The notes: a model not told the origin generated them from the sequence alone. A stretch of DNA of 64,000 bases from Bacillota bacterium (GCA_030706015.1 JAUZPI010000006.1:1-64000); one strand, 5' to 3'; positions 52,759 through 62,618 are shown, numbered from the stretch's first letter. Program-made: numbers and translations.

Positions 52759-53646
52759 ATGCTTATATTAAGAATGGAGGACGAGCATTTGCAAGAGGTC
52801 AGAGATCTAGATTATTTAGTGTTTCAAAGAAATACTCCTAGAACTATACTAAACCTTAAGAATTTAAAGACTTATGATAAAGACGGCTGTTTTGTTTGTA
52901 TAATAAATAAAAAGGTTGTAGGGTATATTTTTGCAAGAACCTTTGGACAAGAAGGTTTTCTAGGTCCTGCTGGAGTTCATCCTGAATTTCAAGGAATAGG
53001 TATAGGAAAAGAGCTTATAAATAAAAGTATTGATTATCTTAAAACTAAATGCAAAGTAATAGGTCTTGAAGTTCTGCCTGAAAAGACAAAGAATATTGAG
53101 ATATATCACAGGTTGGGTTTTGTTTCAGCGCTGCCTTCCTATATTTTCGATATTAGCAGCAATGATATAGATACTCTTCATAAATTTAATAATCTAGATT
53201 TGTATAAGGTAGGAACCAGGAAGAGAGAGGATATTTTAAATAGTATAGATAAATTAAACGGGCTGAAAGCTTCTAATGTGAGTTACAGAAATGATCTTTT
53301 AAGATCTATCAGCTGCAAAGGAAGTATATGCGTTACATATGTTGACAGAAAGCTTTGCGGTTTTTTTGCTTATTCCAGAATTCCTTTTCCTTTTATTTGG
53401 GGTATCGTGGAAGATGGCAGTTATGATTATAATGTATTAAAGGAATGTTTGGCCAATTTGTTTAAGTATTCTGGATATAGAAACTGTAAGATAATAGTTA
53501 ACACACGATATAAAAGAGCAGTAGAACTATTGATAAAGCTTAATTGTAAATTGGATAAGAGTATAAATAGGATGTTGTTAAAAGGATACGAAGGTAATTA
53601 CTTAACTGAAAGTAAAGCATTAATTTTTAGGCCATGGATAAGCTAA
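52759..53646 (+). CDS. GNAT family N-acetyltransferase
   Basis: A 295-residue acetyltransferase with the acetyl-CoA motif in the first half (GPAGVHPEFQGIGIGKELINK; then 'IGLEVLPEKTKNIEIYHRLGF', about residues 75-125). The second half looks like a degenerate second GNAT fold ('ICVTYVDRKLCGFFAYSRIP'). AAGGAGGTC lies 10 bases before the ATG. The acceptor substrate cannot be told. It is followed by the ArsC-like gene at 42 bases, probably one transcript. Confidence 0.88.
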   Translation: MLILRMEDEHLQEVRDLDYLVFQRNTPRTILNLKNLKTYDKDGCFVCIINKKVVGYIFARTFGQEGFLGPAGVHPEFQGIGIGKELINKSIDYLKTKCKVIGLEVLPEKTKNIEIYHRLGFVSALPSYIFDISSNDIDTLHKFNNLDLYKVGTRKREDILNSIDKLNGLKASNVSYRNDLLRSISCKGSICVTYVDRKLCGFFAYSRIPFPFIWGIVEDGSYDYNVLKECLANLFKYSGYRNCKIIVNTRYKRAVELLIKLNCKLDKSINRMLLKGYEGNYLTESKALIFRPWIS

Positions 53647-53688
53647 TAGTTTAAACTGAGAGAAAATAGCTAATAGGAGAAGATAAAG

Positions 53689-54027
53689 ATGAATATTCAA
53701 ATATATGGAGTAAAAAAATGTTTTGATACCAAAAAGGCTGAACGTTATTTTAAAGAGAGAAAGGTAAAATATCAGTTTATAGATTTAAATATAGTGCCTT
53801 TAAGTAAAAGAGAATTGCAAAGTGTGAAAGCAGCAGTAGGACTTGCCAATTTAATTAATAAGGAAGCCAAGGAATATACTGAATTAAACCTTCAAAATAT
53901 TAGAAATGATAGTGTTAGAGAAGAAATACTACTAAATAATCCTAAGCTTTATAGAACTCCTATAGTTAGAAATGGAAAACAGGCTACAGTTGGTTATGAA
54001 CCTGAAGTATGGAAGAACTGGGAGTGA
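53689..54027 (+). CDS. ArsC/Spx-family thioredoxin-fold protein
   Basis: A 112-residue protein of the ArsC/Spx/YffB class: IQIYGVKKCFDTKKAERYF with one Cys (C11) in place of the CXXC of Spx, 'FIDLNIVPLSKRELQSV' and 'LYRTPIVRNGKQATVGYEPEVW' with the conserved TP. A lone Cys favours an ArsC-like or YffB-like reductase rather than Spx. No arsenite genes are near, so arsenate reduction is not assumed. GGAG precedes the ATG. Confidence 0.87.
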   Translation: MNIQIYGVKKCFDTKKAERYFKERKVKYQFIDLNIVPLSKRELQSVKAAVGLANLINKEAKEYTELNLQNIRNDSVREEILLNNPKLYRTPIVRNGKQATVGYEPEVWKNWE

Positions 54028-54184
54028 CGTCTATAAAATGCAGCTATATAAGTAATACGAAGACCAATAAACAAATTAAAGCTTTGAAAACATTTTATTA
54101 ATTATGTGTTTAATGTATAGAAAAGTAGAAGTATAAGAGGTAAAATTGAAGCAATGAAATATTAATGGGGAAGAGGTGAAAATA

Positions 54185-54673
54185 TTGCAGATTAATCAAG
54201 CATCCCAATTGGCACAACTTAATGGAATAACAGGCAGTACAGCAATTGACAGTACAGCGTTAAATGGTACTACCAGTTCTATGTTTTCAAGTATACTTGA
54301 ACAGATGATGCAGAATGGTAACAGCGCCAGTACAACTGCTTCAGGTTCAGGAACTAATATTTCATCGGATAGTAATAGTTCTATGGTGAAAACTGGAACA
54401 ACAAGTGGTTTGGACAGTCTTTCTATACAACCACAAAAAATGCTGCAGATGTTTCAGTTGCAAGCTATGCAAAATAATTCTTCAAGTTCAAATAATCTTA
54501 TCGGAAGTGATGATAGCAGCGATAGCAGTGATGATGAGAGTGATGGTACCAGCATACCAGGAATCGACGGCAGTATGATGTCTCAATTGATGAGCAGCTT
54601 ACTTGAAGCGTCTACACAAAATCAAAATCAGACCCAAAATGCTACCGAATCTAATTTGTTTAATTTACTTTAG
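54185..54673 (+). CDS. Low-complexity Ser/Asn/Gln-rich protein of unknown function
   Basis: About 162 residues, rich in Ser, Asn, Gln, Thr and Met, with an acidic Ser/Asp tract (DDSSDSSDDESDG, near residue 115). Two amphipathic stretches, MFSSILEQMMQNG and MSQLMSSLLEAS, flank the tract, and the end is LFNLL. No signal peptide is seen. The start TTG at 54185 is favoured: GAGGTGA lies 6 bases before it, while the GTG at 54176 is inside that site. It resembles clostridial hypothetical proteins of FliK-like composition, but I cannot place it. It has its own terminator. Confidence 0.7.
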   Translation: MQINQASQLAQLNGITGSTAIDSTALNGTTSSMFSSILEQMMQNGNSASTTASGSGTNISSDSNSSMVKTGTTSGLDSLSIQPQKMLQMFQLQAMQNNSSSSNNLIGSDDSSDSSDDESDGTSIPGIDGSMMSQLMSSLLEASTQNQNQTQNATESNLFNLL

Positions 54674-54690
54674 TATAAAAAATGTATGGA

Positions 54691-54719
54691 AGACCTATCA
54701 ATTCAGTAGGTCTTTTTTG
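54691..54719 (+). terminator. Intrinsic terminator
   Basis: AGACCTA (54691-54697) pairs with TAGGTCT (54707-54713), then TTTTT. Confidence 0.9.
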
Positions 54720-54901
54720 TTTATTTTGATGAAATATATGGTATAATTACAGTATATTACCTTGACGCCGTATATTACTTGAAAATACTCACTGTGTATA
54801 GAACAAAAGAGGAAGTGATCATTCCTTTATAATTTTAGTAACAGATTATATAAAAACAAACTATATAAGAAGAAATCATGCTTGCATGAAAGGGGATTAA
54901 T

Positions 54902-55393
54902 ATGGGATGCACGGAATTATTAGAGATATCTCGAAGACAGTTTAATTTATCATTCTCCATGTTAGAAAGGATAATATATCAATGTCCAGCTGATTTATGG
55001 AATGAGAAAAATGGTGGCTTTGTATTTTGGCAGCAACTTTTACATACACTTACGGCGGTTGATTTTTGGATGAGGAAAGCTAGTGGGAAATTTACTGAAC
55101 CCTTTGCTAATAAAAGAGTTTATCCTGAATTGGACAAAGATCCAGAGGATAATCTTAGTAGAGAGCAACTGATTGGCTATATGAACAAGGTAAAAGAAGT
55201 CTATGAAGTTTTTTTTGAAAATAAAGATGATGAATGGTTGTGTAATAATTCTGTCGTTCATGATAAAATAAAAAATATAGATATTATTTTTATGCAGATA
55301 AGACATATTCAATATCATGTAGGACACTGCAATAGTATTCTGAGGGATAAGGGCAGAGAGGCAGTGGAATGGATTGATTATTTCGGTGAATAA
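54902..55393 (+). CDS. DinB-like four-helix protein
   Basis: A 163-residue DinB/YfiT-like metal-binding bundle: LLEISRRQFNLSFSMLERII (helix 1), FVFWQQLLHTLTAVDFWMRK with a ligand His, and 'IRHIQYHVGHCNSILRDKG' with two more. Members bind a divalent metal and many are thiol transferases; the substrate here is unknown. AAAGGGGA lies 8 bases before the ATG. It is convergent with a HAD gene across a two-way terminator. Confidence 0.87.
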   Translation: MGCTELLEISRRQFNLSFSMLERIIYQCPADLWNEKNGGFVFWQQLLHTLTAVDFWMRKASGKFTEPFANKRVYPELDKDPEDNLSREQLIGYMNKVKEVYEVFFENKDDEWLCNNSVVHDKIKNIDIIFMQIRHIQYHVGHCNSILRDKGREAVEWIDYFGE

Positions 55394-55398
55394 ATAAG

Positions 55399-55437
55399 GA
55401 CCATTGATAAGTAATATATTATCAATGGTCTTCTTTT
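55399..55437. terminator. Bidirectional terminator
   Basis: GACCATTGATA (55399-55409) is complementary to TATCAATGGTC (55420-55430), followed by TTCTTTT on the plus strand. It overlaps the last codon of the convergent HAD gene by two bases. Confidence 0.85.
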
Positions 55438-56083
55438 ATACAAGTATAGTGTATAGCTCGTCTACTGAATCAGCTATATGTGTAGGAGTGTGAGAACTTA
55501 GTTCTTCCATGGAACCATAGCCATAGGTTACTGCTATAGAATCTATATTCTGTTCTTTTGCGCCAAGGATATCATATTTTCTGTCACCAATCATGACCAT
55601 GCGTTTACTATTTCCATTCATCAAATCGTTAATTATATATTTAATAATCTCGCCTTTCTCAACTCTTGTACCATCTAAATTACATCCAACTATATGGGCA
55701 AAATATTTATCTATATCAAAATGAGCTAATATTTCTTTTGAAAATACAGTGGCTTTGGAAGTAGCAACTATTAATTTTTTATTAGCTAGAGAAAGCTTAG
55801 TTAGAAGTTCTTTAATTCCATCATAAATTGAGTTTTCAAATTTACCAGTTACAGAAAAATATTCTCTATAAAATCCAACTGCTTGTACAGCTTTTTCTTC
55901 AGCAAAAGAATAGTATTCCATAAAAGAGTTTTTTAGTGGTGGTCCTATGAATTTTTCAAGATTATCAAGATTATCTTCATGTATATCAAATTTTTTAAGG
56001 GCATATTGTACAGACTTTGTTATTCCTTCTTTTGAATCAGTTAATGTGCCGTCCAAATCAAAGAGTATAGTATCATATGACAT
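55436..56083 (-). CDS. HAD family phosphatase (phosphoglycolate phosphatase-like)
   Basis: A 215-residue HAD-IA hydrolase: nucleophile motif ILFDLDGTLTDSKEGITKSV, motif II 'LIVATSKATVFS', Lys in GTRVEKGEIIKYI, and motif IV MVMIGDRKYDILGAKEQNI. The cap region FIGPPLKNSFMEYYSF is typical of PGP-like proteins often encoded alone. The physiological substrate is open. AGGAGG is 5-8 bases before the ATG on the minus strand. Confidence 0.92.
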   Translation of the reverse strand: MSYDTILFDLDGTLTDSKEGITKSVQYALKKFDIHEDNLDNLEKFIGPPLKNSFMEYYSFAEEKAVQAVGFYREYFSVTGKFENSIYDGIKELLTKLSLANKKLIVATSKATVFSKEILAHFDIDKYFAHIVGCNLDGTRVEKGEIIKYIINDLMNGNSKRMVMIGDRKYDILGAKEQNIDSIAVTYGYGSMEELSSHTPTHIADSVDELYTILV

Positions 56084-56206
56084 ACCAAATTCCTCCTAAA
56101 GTTTATTAAATCAATAGTAACAATAAAAAAATATATTTTCAATACTTCTATCATATATATAAATAAAGGTTAAGGACTAGCCTTCAAGGAGGGGATGGGG
56201 AATAGG

Positions 56207-56782
56207 ATGATTAACTATATTTGGTTTTTTATTATAGCGTTTGGAATGATATTTGGTATATTCACAGGTAGAGGGGAATTGGTATCCAAGGTTGTTGTAT
56301 CCTCTACAAGCTCTACTGTTGAGCTTATAGTAGAATTGGTGGGGATAATGTGTTTTTGGTGCGGAATCATGAAAATCGCTCAGCAAAGCGGTCTTACGGA
56401 TAAACTGGCCAAGCTATTAAAACCTATACTAAGAATTGTGTTTAGGGAAACCTCAAAGAATGAACATATAATGGGACCAATGATAATGAACATAACCTCT
56501 AATATGATGGGATTGTCAAATGCGGCTACTCCTTTTGGAATAAAGACTATGCAGGAGATGGAAAAGATTAACAATAATAAAGGTACAGCCACTAATGATA
56601 TGATAAGGTTCTTAGTATTAAATGCAGCTTGTATACAGCTTGTGCCTACATCAGTTATATCAATTCGAGCTGCTTGTGGATCTCAAAATCCGGCAGTTAT
56701 AATAGTGCCTGCAATTATAACCACTGGTACGGCAGCGGTTATGGGGATGATTTATTGCAAGATATTAGAAAAGTATTTTTGA
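56207..56782 (+). CDS. spmA: Spore maturation protein A
   Basis: About 191 residues with four or five spans and the nucleoside-recognition (Gate) domain: 'IMCFWCGIMKIAQQSGLTDK', 'ITSNMMGLSNAATPFGIKTM' and 'LNAACIQLVPTSVISIR'. SpmA with SpmB is needed for spore-core dehydration in Bacillus. The ATG at 56207 (MINYIWFF) is the family start; the ATG at 56195 abuts the GGAGGGG. spmB follows after 21 bases. This supports a spore former. Confidence 0.95.
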   Translation: MINYIWFFIIAFGMIFGIFTGRGELVSKVVVSSTSSTVELIVELVGIMCFWCGIMKIAQQSGLTDKLAKLLKPILRIVFRETSKNEHIMGPMIMNITSNMMGLSNAATPFGIKTMQEMEKINNNKGTATNDMIRFLVLNAACIQLVPTSVISIRAACGSQNPAVIIVPAIITTGTAAVMGMIYCKILEKYF

Positions 56783-56803
56783 ATAGCATGGGAGGGTAAG
56801 GAC

Positions 56804-57322
56804 ATGGATTACTTAGTGAAATCAATAATAGCAATAATAGTTGTAGCAATTGTAGTTTATGGTATGTTGAAGGGAGTTAAGGTTTATGAATGTTTTGTTG
56901 AGGGAGCAAAAGATGGTATAGCAATATGTGTTAAGATATTTCCGTACCTGTTAGCTATGATAGTTGCTGTCAGCGTATTTAGGGAATCTAAAGCTTTAGA
57001 TTATTTTATAGCACTTATAACTCCAGTGGTTAATTTCATTGGACTTCCTCCTGAGGTAGTTCCTCTAGCTATGGTGAAGCCTTTATCAGGAAGTGGAGCT
57101 ATGGGTATATTTGCAGAAACTCTTAAAAAATATGGAGCAGATACCTATATTGGAACTGTAGCATCTATAATGATGGGGTCCACAGAGACTATTTTTTACA
57201 CCATTACAGTTTATTTTGGCGCTGTAGGAGTGAAAAAAGTAAGGCATGCAGTATGGGCAGCAGTTATGGCTGATATTACTGCACTTATTATGGCCATAAC
57301 CGTTGCGAAATATATGTTTTAA
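56804..57322 (+). CDS. spmB: Spore maturation protein B
   Basis: A 172-residue membrane protein, partner of SpmA: VKVYECFVEGAKDGIAICVK, then 'FPYLLAMIVAVSVFRES', 'LPPEVVPLAMVKPLSGSGAMG' and IMMGSTETIFYTITVYFG, the full set of family blocks with about five spans. GGGAGGGTAAGG precedes the ATG. It ends the spm operon; no clear terminator was seen directly after. Confidence 0.96.
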   Translation: MDYLVKSIIAIIVVAIVVYGMLKGVKVYECFVEGAKDGIAICVKIFPYLLAMIVAVSVFRESKALDYFIALITPVVNFIGLPPEVVPLAMVKPLSGSGAMGIFAETLKKYGADTYIGTVASIMMGSTETIFYTITVYFGAVGVKKVRHAVWAAVMADITALIMAITVAKYMF

Positions 57323-57633
57323 GGAAAAGACATTTTTATAAGTCTTCGTCTGAACATTGATCCTCCTAAAAATCTATATTTTACATCATAAATATGTTAA
57401 TTAATTTACTAAAATAAGAATAAAATTTTGGACCGAATAGTTGTAAACGTGTACAAAAATTGAAGGATGTGACTTAGCCTGGTCTTGTGTAAGAAAAACG
57501 CGAAATTTCAGAAAATTACAACTTTGGTTTTTTAAAAAAAATATGGATTAAAGTATCAAATATGGTGGTATAATAACTGATGTGACGAAACTGTAAGTAT
57601 TTAATGAAAAGTAATGGCGTGGAGGCGTATAAA
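57323..57633. other. Spacer upstream of the 42-residue peptide gene
   Basis: A/T-rich, with one G/C-richer patch around 57455-57515. A possible -10 (TATAAT, about 57569) lies about 60 bases before the next start; no good -35 is visible. I see no coding frame and no known RNA motif. Confidence 0.4.
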
Positions 57634-57762
57634 ATGGATTTATCTACAATAATTTATCTAGTGATTATATTGGGGATATTTATAGGTTATGACGTGTTTT
57701 TATATATAAGTGGTAAAAAGACAGAGGAGCTGGAACTTGCTACAGTAAATAAAAACAGCTAA
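57634..57762 (+). CDS. Small single-span membrane protein (42 residues)
   Basis: DLSTIIYLVIILGIFIGYDV and FLYISGKKTEELELATVNKN: one span (residues 5-26) with a short charged C-tail. GTGGAGG lies 6-8 bases before the ATG and a strong terminator overlaps its end, so it looks like a complete one-gene unit. Family not recognised. Confidence 0.65.
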   Translation: MDLSTIIYLVIILGIFIGYDVFLYISGKKTEELELATVNKNS

Positions 57763-57787
57763 TCCTTAGAAAGGGTTAGCTGTTTTT
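57752..57787 (+). terminator. Intrinsic terminator after the 42-residue gene
   Basis: AAACAGCTAAtCC pairs with GGgTTAGCTGTTT (57776-57786) followed by TTATT; the left arm holds the last codons of the gene. Confidence 0.85.
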
Positions 57788-57831
57788 ATTATCTAAGTAT
57801 TGACGGTGATTAAATTATTATTTAATCATCG

Positions 57832-58923
57832 TTATTTTTTTAAATTATTAGCCTGTTCTATACATTTATTAGCCTCATCATCCTTACCCAGCTGCTGTAG
57901 AACATAACTCTTATTCATATATACATCATAAGAAGTAGCATCTATCTCAATAGCTTTATTAAAGCAGGTAAGTGCATCTGAGTATTTGCCGAGATTTGAC
58001 AGAGAGCAGCCTTTATCATTGTAGGCATAGGCATTAAGTGGATTTACGCTAATAGCTTTATTATATTGTTCAATAGCCTCATTTTCTTTACCCAAATCAC
58101 TTAAAGCATTTCCTTTTGCATCATAAGCGTTGGAATAGCTAGGATCTAGTTTTACTGCTTTATCAAGAGTTGTTATTGCATCTTGATATTTTCCAGCTGC
58201 AATTAAGGTAATAGCTTTATTATAGTAAATTACTGCATCTTTAGGAGAAAGAGATAATGCTAGGTCAAAATTTTTCACAGCATCATCGTATTTGTTAGAA
58301 TTCTTAAGTGCTAGGGCTTTATCATTATATGCATTTGCCTTATTGGGTGATAAATCAATAGATTTATCAAAGTTTTTAATTGCCTCATTATAATTATTAA
58401 GTCCTAAGAGAGCTAATCCTTTGTAATAGTATGCTGACTGAAGCTTTGAGTTTAGACCTATAGCTTTATCCAAGCTAGTAACCCCATCGCTGTACCTTTT
58501 TTGTAAAACCAGAATAATTCCTTTTTCGTTATACGCCTCAGCATTTTTGTTATCTAGTTTTATTGCTTTATCAAGGTTTTGCATAGCTTCAGTATATTTT
58601 CCTAAGTTGCGCAGGGAAATTCCTTTATTCGAGTAGGCAGAAGATAAGTTTTGGTTAAGACTTATGGCCTTGTTTATGTTTATTAGAGCATCATCATATT
58701 TCTTTGTAAGGTTAAGTACGTAGCCTTTTTGACTATATGCTTCAGCATTTTTACTATCTTCGTCTATAGCTTTGTTGTAATAGGAGAGTGCTTGACTATA
58801 ATCCTCTTTACTTAAGCTGTCATTTCCTTTTTTTAAGTTTGAGTTGCTAAGAGTACTGCAGCCTGAAATTAAGAAAATAATACATATGATAGTAGTAATA
58901 AATAGTCGATTTTTAAGCTTCAT
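57832..58923 (-). CDS. TPR-repeat lipoprotein
   Basis: About 363 residues. The ATG at 58923 (AGAGAGGTTGG before it) gives a lipoprotein signal KLKNRLFITTIICIIFLISG with lipobox LISGC. Then about ten tetratricopeptide repeats of 34 residues fill the protein, each of the form A-Y-x-x-K-G-x-x-L-x-x-L-x-K-Y-x-D-A. It is exported and anchored by lipid. TPR stacks bind partner proteins; none is suggested by the neighbours. Confidence 0.92.
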   Translation of the reverse strand: MKLKNRLFITTIICIIFLISGCSTLSNSNLKKGNDSLSKEDYSQALSYYNKAIDEDSKNAEAYSQKGYVLNLTKKYDDALININKAISLNQNLSSAYSNKGISLRNLGKYTEAMQNLDKAIKLDNKNAEAYNEKGIILVLQKRYSDGVTSLDKAIGLNSKLQSAYYYKGLALLGLNNYNEAIKNFDKSIDLSPNKANAYNDKALALKNSNKYDDAVKNFDLALSLSPKDAVIYYNKAITLIAAGKYQDAITTLDKAVKLDPSYSNAYDAKGNALSDLGKENEAIEQYNKAISVNPLNAYAYNDKGCSLSNLGKYSDALTCFNKAIEIDATSYDVYMNKSYVLQQLGKDDEANKCIEQANNLKK

Positions 58924-59360
58924 ATATACCAACCTCTCTTTAATATGTCTTAATTTGATTATATAGGATAAGTTATATATTATCAACGAGAGTATTAATA
59001 AAATATAGCTAATTTAGGGCAAGAAGTCGTTTACAAATGGTTTTCGATATATAGTTGGCTTTAGGAAGGATATTCATAATATGACAACATTATATATATG
59101 CCATTTTTTCGTATATATTCTTTTTATTTATCTCTTCTCAAAGATTATGATATTATTAAAAAGAGCAGTATAATGATCAAACTTTGATAATTAAAAATTT
59201 AATGTGATTTTAATTTATATTAAATTTTGTGTTAGTCACCTTGATGGTGTAAAATATAAATAAGGATGATTGTATTCTGTACTTTTGACAAGAATGTTAA
59301 ATATGGAATAGATAGTTTTACTAGAGAATAAAATGCGTAATGTTTTAGAGGTGAAAATCA
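58924..59360. other. Intergenic region between divergent TPR and SNF2 genes
   Basis: Very A/T-rich. A possible promoter for the helicase is TTGACA (59285-59290) with a poor -10 (TAGATA, 59309-59314, spacing 18). No gene, repeat or RNA motif was recognised otherwise. Confidence 0.4.
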
Positions 59361-62300
59361 TTGTTTGATATAAAGGAAGAAACAGTAAGAAATTGGGCTG
59401 GAGAATTGGTTTTTAAAAGAGGGCTGGATTTATATAATAAGGGTAAAGTTAAAAGAATAGAACTGCAAAGAGGAAAAAATATCAAATCAGGGTTTAATAT
59501 GACACGAATAATGGCGCTTGTGGAGACCTCTGCAGGAAGGAACATCCACGAGGTAGAAGTGCTTTTCAATGATAGAACGGGAATTATGCAGGTTAGGTGT
59601 GACTGCAAAGCCTTTATGCATTACTATGTTTGTGACCAAATATGTGAGCATGTATCTGCTGCACTTATAAAATATGCTAGAGAGAAGGATAAAATAAAGA
59701 ATAATAAGTCTATAAAGACTGATAGATTGATAGAGCAAATTAAAGATAAGATAATTAATAATGAAGTTCGTGGTAAGGAATTGGATTTAGAAGTTAAGTT
59801 TGAATTTCAAGATTTTAAATCCAGTGAAGCATCCATTGAATTGAGAATCGGAGATAAAAAGCTTTATGTAGTTAAGAATATGAAAGAGTTCATGAGAACA
59901 ATAAAGTATCAAGGAAGTGAACTGGAGTTTGGTAAGAACTTCACCTTTGTTCCTAAGTACCATAAGTTTAAAAAAGAAGATGAACCTCTGATAAGCTTGA
60001 TTCTCGAACTTTTTGAAGCGGATGAAAGAGGCAAGGATAACTATTATCAAAATAACAGTGTTAAATTTTTAAATGGAAAAAAGGCTTATTTTACGGATTC
60101 CAAGCTTAGAAGATTTTTTGAAATTATGATGCGTAGGGAGATAAATGTAGTAATAGGTAATAATATTTTTTCTAATGTATATATAACTGATGAAAAGATG
60201 CCTCTTCAATTTAGTATATATACTAAAAGTAATAATATAATCCTTGAGCAATTAGATGAGCTGCCAGTTTCAATTTTAGATGAGGAATATTATTTTTATG
60301 GCGGGAAAGTTTATAAGGCTGATAAGCAGCAGATAAATTTATACTTACCTTTCTATAATACATTTATATCAGAACATAAAAAAATAATATCTTTTGATAA
60401 TGAAGATATTGATAAGGTAGCATCCTATATAATACCTACTATAAATAAAATAAGTGATAATTTACAATTAGTTAGTTCCATAGAAGAAAAGCTGCATGAT
60501 GTGCCCGTAGAGCCTAAGATCTTTATGGACAAAGAAAATAAGAATGTAGTGGCTAATGTAATTTTTAAATATGGAAGCATTGAGATAAATCCAATTTTGG
60601 AGCTCAAAGATAATTCTAAGGAAAAAATATTACTAAGAGATATTCACAGTGAGGTATCCATAATCAATTTGTTAGAAAGCTATGGTTTTCGCCAAAAGGA
60701 TGGTAAGTTTATATTAAGCGAAGAAGAGGAAATTATAGATTTCTTAAATGAGGGGATAGAAAGATTACAGAAATACTCAGAAATCTATTACTCTGATGGA
60801 TTCAAAAATATGAAGATATTTACACCTACTAATTACAGCGGAGGAGTAAGACTCAATGATGAAGATCTTTTAGAGCTGTCTCTTGATATTGAAGGTGTAG
60901 ACAAAGAAGAACTTAAGGACATTTTTAATGCTTTACGACAAAAGAAAAAATACTATAGATTAAAAAAAGGTGGTTTTGTTCAGCTCCAATCAAAGGAACT
61001 TGATAATCTTAACAGCTTGGTAGAGCATTTAGATATTAATCTAGGAGATTTATCAAAAGAGAATATTATTTTGCCAAAATACAATGCTTTATATATAGAT
61101 GAAGATCTAAAAATAAAGGGGATAGATTATTTTAATAGGGATGAAAAGTTTAAATCTCTTATTAAAAGCATAACGGAAATAAAAGAAGCTGACTATACGG
61201 TTCCTTTTAATCTGGAAAACACTATGAGGAACTATCAAAAGGTGGGATTTAAGTGGTTTAAAACGCTGGCTTCTTGTGGTTTTGGTGGAATACTGGCGGA
61301 TGAAATGGGTCTTGGTAAGACACTGCAGACCATAGCGTTTATTGCTTCTGAGGCAGGAGATAAGGTGCCCTCACTTGTTATAGCACCTACATCTCTAGTA
61401 TACAATTGGAAGAGTGAAATTGAAAAGTTTTCACCAGATTTGAAAGCTGAGATTATAAGTGGAACTAAGGAGGAGCGAAAGGAAGTAATAGCTAATTGGG
61501 AGAATTATGACGTTTTGATTACATCCTATCCCCTTATTAGAAGAGATATAGAGGAGTACAAAGATATAACCTTTAAATACTGCATTTTAGATGAAGCTCA
61601 GCAAATTAAAAATCCCAACTCTATAAATGCGAAATCAGTAAAGGATATTAAAGCAAAAAGGTATTTTGCACTTACGGGTACTCCTATTGAGAATTCATTA
61701 ACTGAATTGTGGTCGATTTTTGATTTTATTATGCCTGGTTATTTGATGAATCACCACAAATTTATAAATATGTATGAGGCACCAATTGTTAAGAATGGAG
61801 ATAAAGAAGCTTTAGCTGAGCTTAACAAGCATATAAGACCATTTATACTAAGAAGAGTGAAAAATGAAGTGATAAAAGAGCTTCCTCCAAAGATTGAACA
61901 CAAAATAACTGTAGAGATGTCTGAGGAGCAAAAGAAACTTTACATGGCATATTTGATGGAAGCTAAGAAGGAAATTAGTGAAGAAATAAATGTAAATGGC
62001 TTTGATAGAAGCAAAATAAAGATTTTATCACTACTTACTAGACTAAGACAAATTTGTTGTGAACCATCTGTTTTTGTAGAAAACTTTAAGGGAGACAGTG
62101 GTAAGATGCTGGCTTTAGAGGACATTTTAGAAAACACAATAAATGAAGGGCATAGAGTATTATTATTTTCACAGTTTACCAGTGTCTTAAAGGTAATCGG
62201 AAAAAGACTGGATAAGGCTGGTTTAAAATATATGTACCTTGATGGTAAAACAAAGATGGAAGATAGAGGCCGCATGGTAAATGATTTTAACCACGGGCTG

Positions 62301-62618
62301 GAGAAGGTGTTTTTAATTTCTTTGAAAGCGGGAGGAACAGGATTAAATCTAACAGGAGCAGATACTGTAATTCATTTTGATCCTTGGTGGAATCCTGCAG
62401 TAGAGGAGCAGGCTTCTGATAGGGCGCATAGAATAGGGCAGAAGAAGACGGTTGAGGTTATAAAGCTCATAACTAGAGGAACTATAGAAGAAAAAATATA
62501 CAATCTTCAAGAAAAGAAAAAACAAATTATCGATAATATAATGAAAGAGGCAAATAGCGGAGACACCATACTTACAAGTATGTCTCAGCAAGAACTTGAA
62601 GAATTGCTAAGTGTATAA
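59361..62618 (+). CDS. SNF2 family DEAD/DEAH helicase with SWIM zinc finger
   Basis: A 1085-residue Swi2/Snf2-type ATPase. An N-terminal SWIM finger (CDCKAFMHYYVCDQICEHV, residues 78-96, CxC and CxH ligands) is followed by the bacterial SNF2-associated region (about 100-600). The motor carries motif I ILADEMGLGKTLQT, Ia VIAPTSLVYNWK, II CILDEAQQIKN, III ALTGTPIENSL, and the C-terminal lobe with VLLFSQFTSVLKV, LISLKAGGTGLNLTGA and QASDRAHRIGQ. The start is TTG, with AGAGGTGA 6 bases upstream. Remodels or translocates on DNA or nucleoprotein; partner unknown. The next gene, metG, has its own promoter. Confidence 0.95.
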   Translation: MFDIKEETVRNWAGELVFKRGLDLYNKGKVKRIELQRGKNIKSGFNMTRIMALVETSAGRNIHEVEVLFNDRTGIMQVRCDCKAFMHYYVCDQICEHVSAALIKYAREKDKIKNNKSIKTDRLIEQIKDKIINNEVRGKELDLEVKFEFQDFKSSEASIELRIGDKKLYVVKNMKEFMRTIKYQGSELEFGKNFTFVPKYHKFKKEDEPLISLILELFEADERGKDNYYQNNSVKFLNGKKAYFTDSKLRRFFEIMMRREINVVIGNNIFSNVYITDEKMPLQFSIYTKSNNIILEQLDELPVSILDEEYYFYGGKVYKADKQQINLYLPFYNTFISEHKKIISFDNEDIDKVASYIIPTINKISDNLQLVSSIEEKLHDVPVEPKIFMDKENKNVVANVIFKYGSIEINPILELKDNSKEKILLRDIHSEVSIINLLESYGFRQKDGKFILSEEEEIIDFLNEGIERLQKYSEIYYSDGFKNMKIFTPTNYSGGVRLNDEDLLELSLDIEGVDKEELKDIFNALRQKKKYYRLKKGGFVQLQSKELDNLNSLVEHLDINLGDLSKENIILPKYNALYIDEDLKIKGIDYFNRDEKFKSLIKSITEIKEADYTVPFNLENTMRNYQKVGFKWFKTLASCGFGGILADEMGLGKTLQTIAFIASEAGDKVPSLVIAPTSLVYNWKSEIEKFSPDLKAEIISGTKEERKEVIANWENYDVLITSYPLIRRDIEEYKDITFKYCILDEAQQIKNPNSINAKSVKDIKAKRYFALTGTPIENSLTELWSIFDFIMPGYLMNHHKFINMYEAPIVKNGDKEALAELNKHIRPFILRRVKNEVIKELPPKIEHKITVEMSEEQKKLYMAYLMEAKKEISEEINVNGFDRSKIKILSLLTRLRQICCEPSVFVENFKGDSGKMLALEDILENTINEGHRVLLFSQFTSVLKVIGKRLDKAGLKYMYLDGKTKMEDRGRMVNDFNHGLEKVFLISLKAGGTGLNLTGADTVIHFDPWWNPAVEEQASDRAHRIGQKKTVEVIKLITRGTIEEKIYNLQEKKKQIIDNIMKEANSGDTILTSMSQQELEELLSV

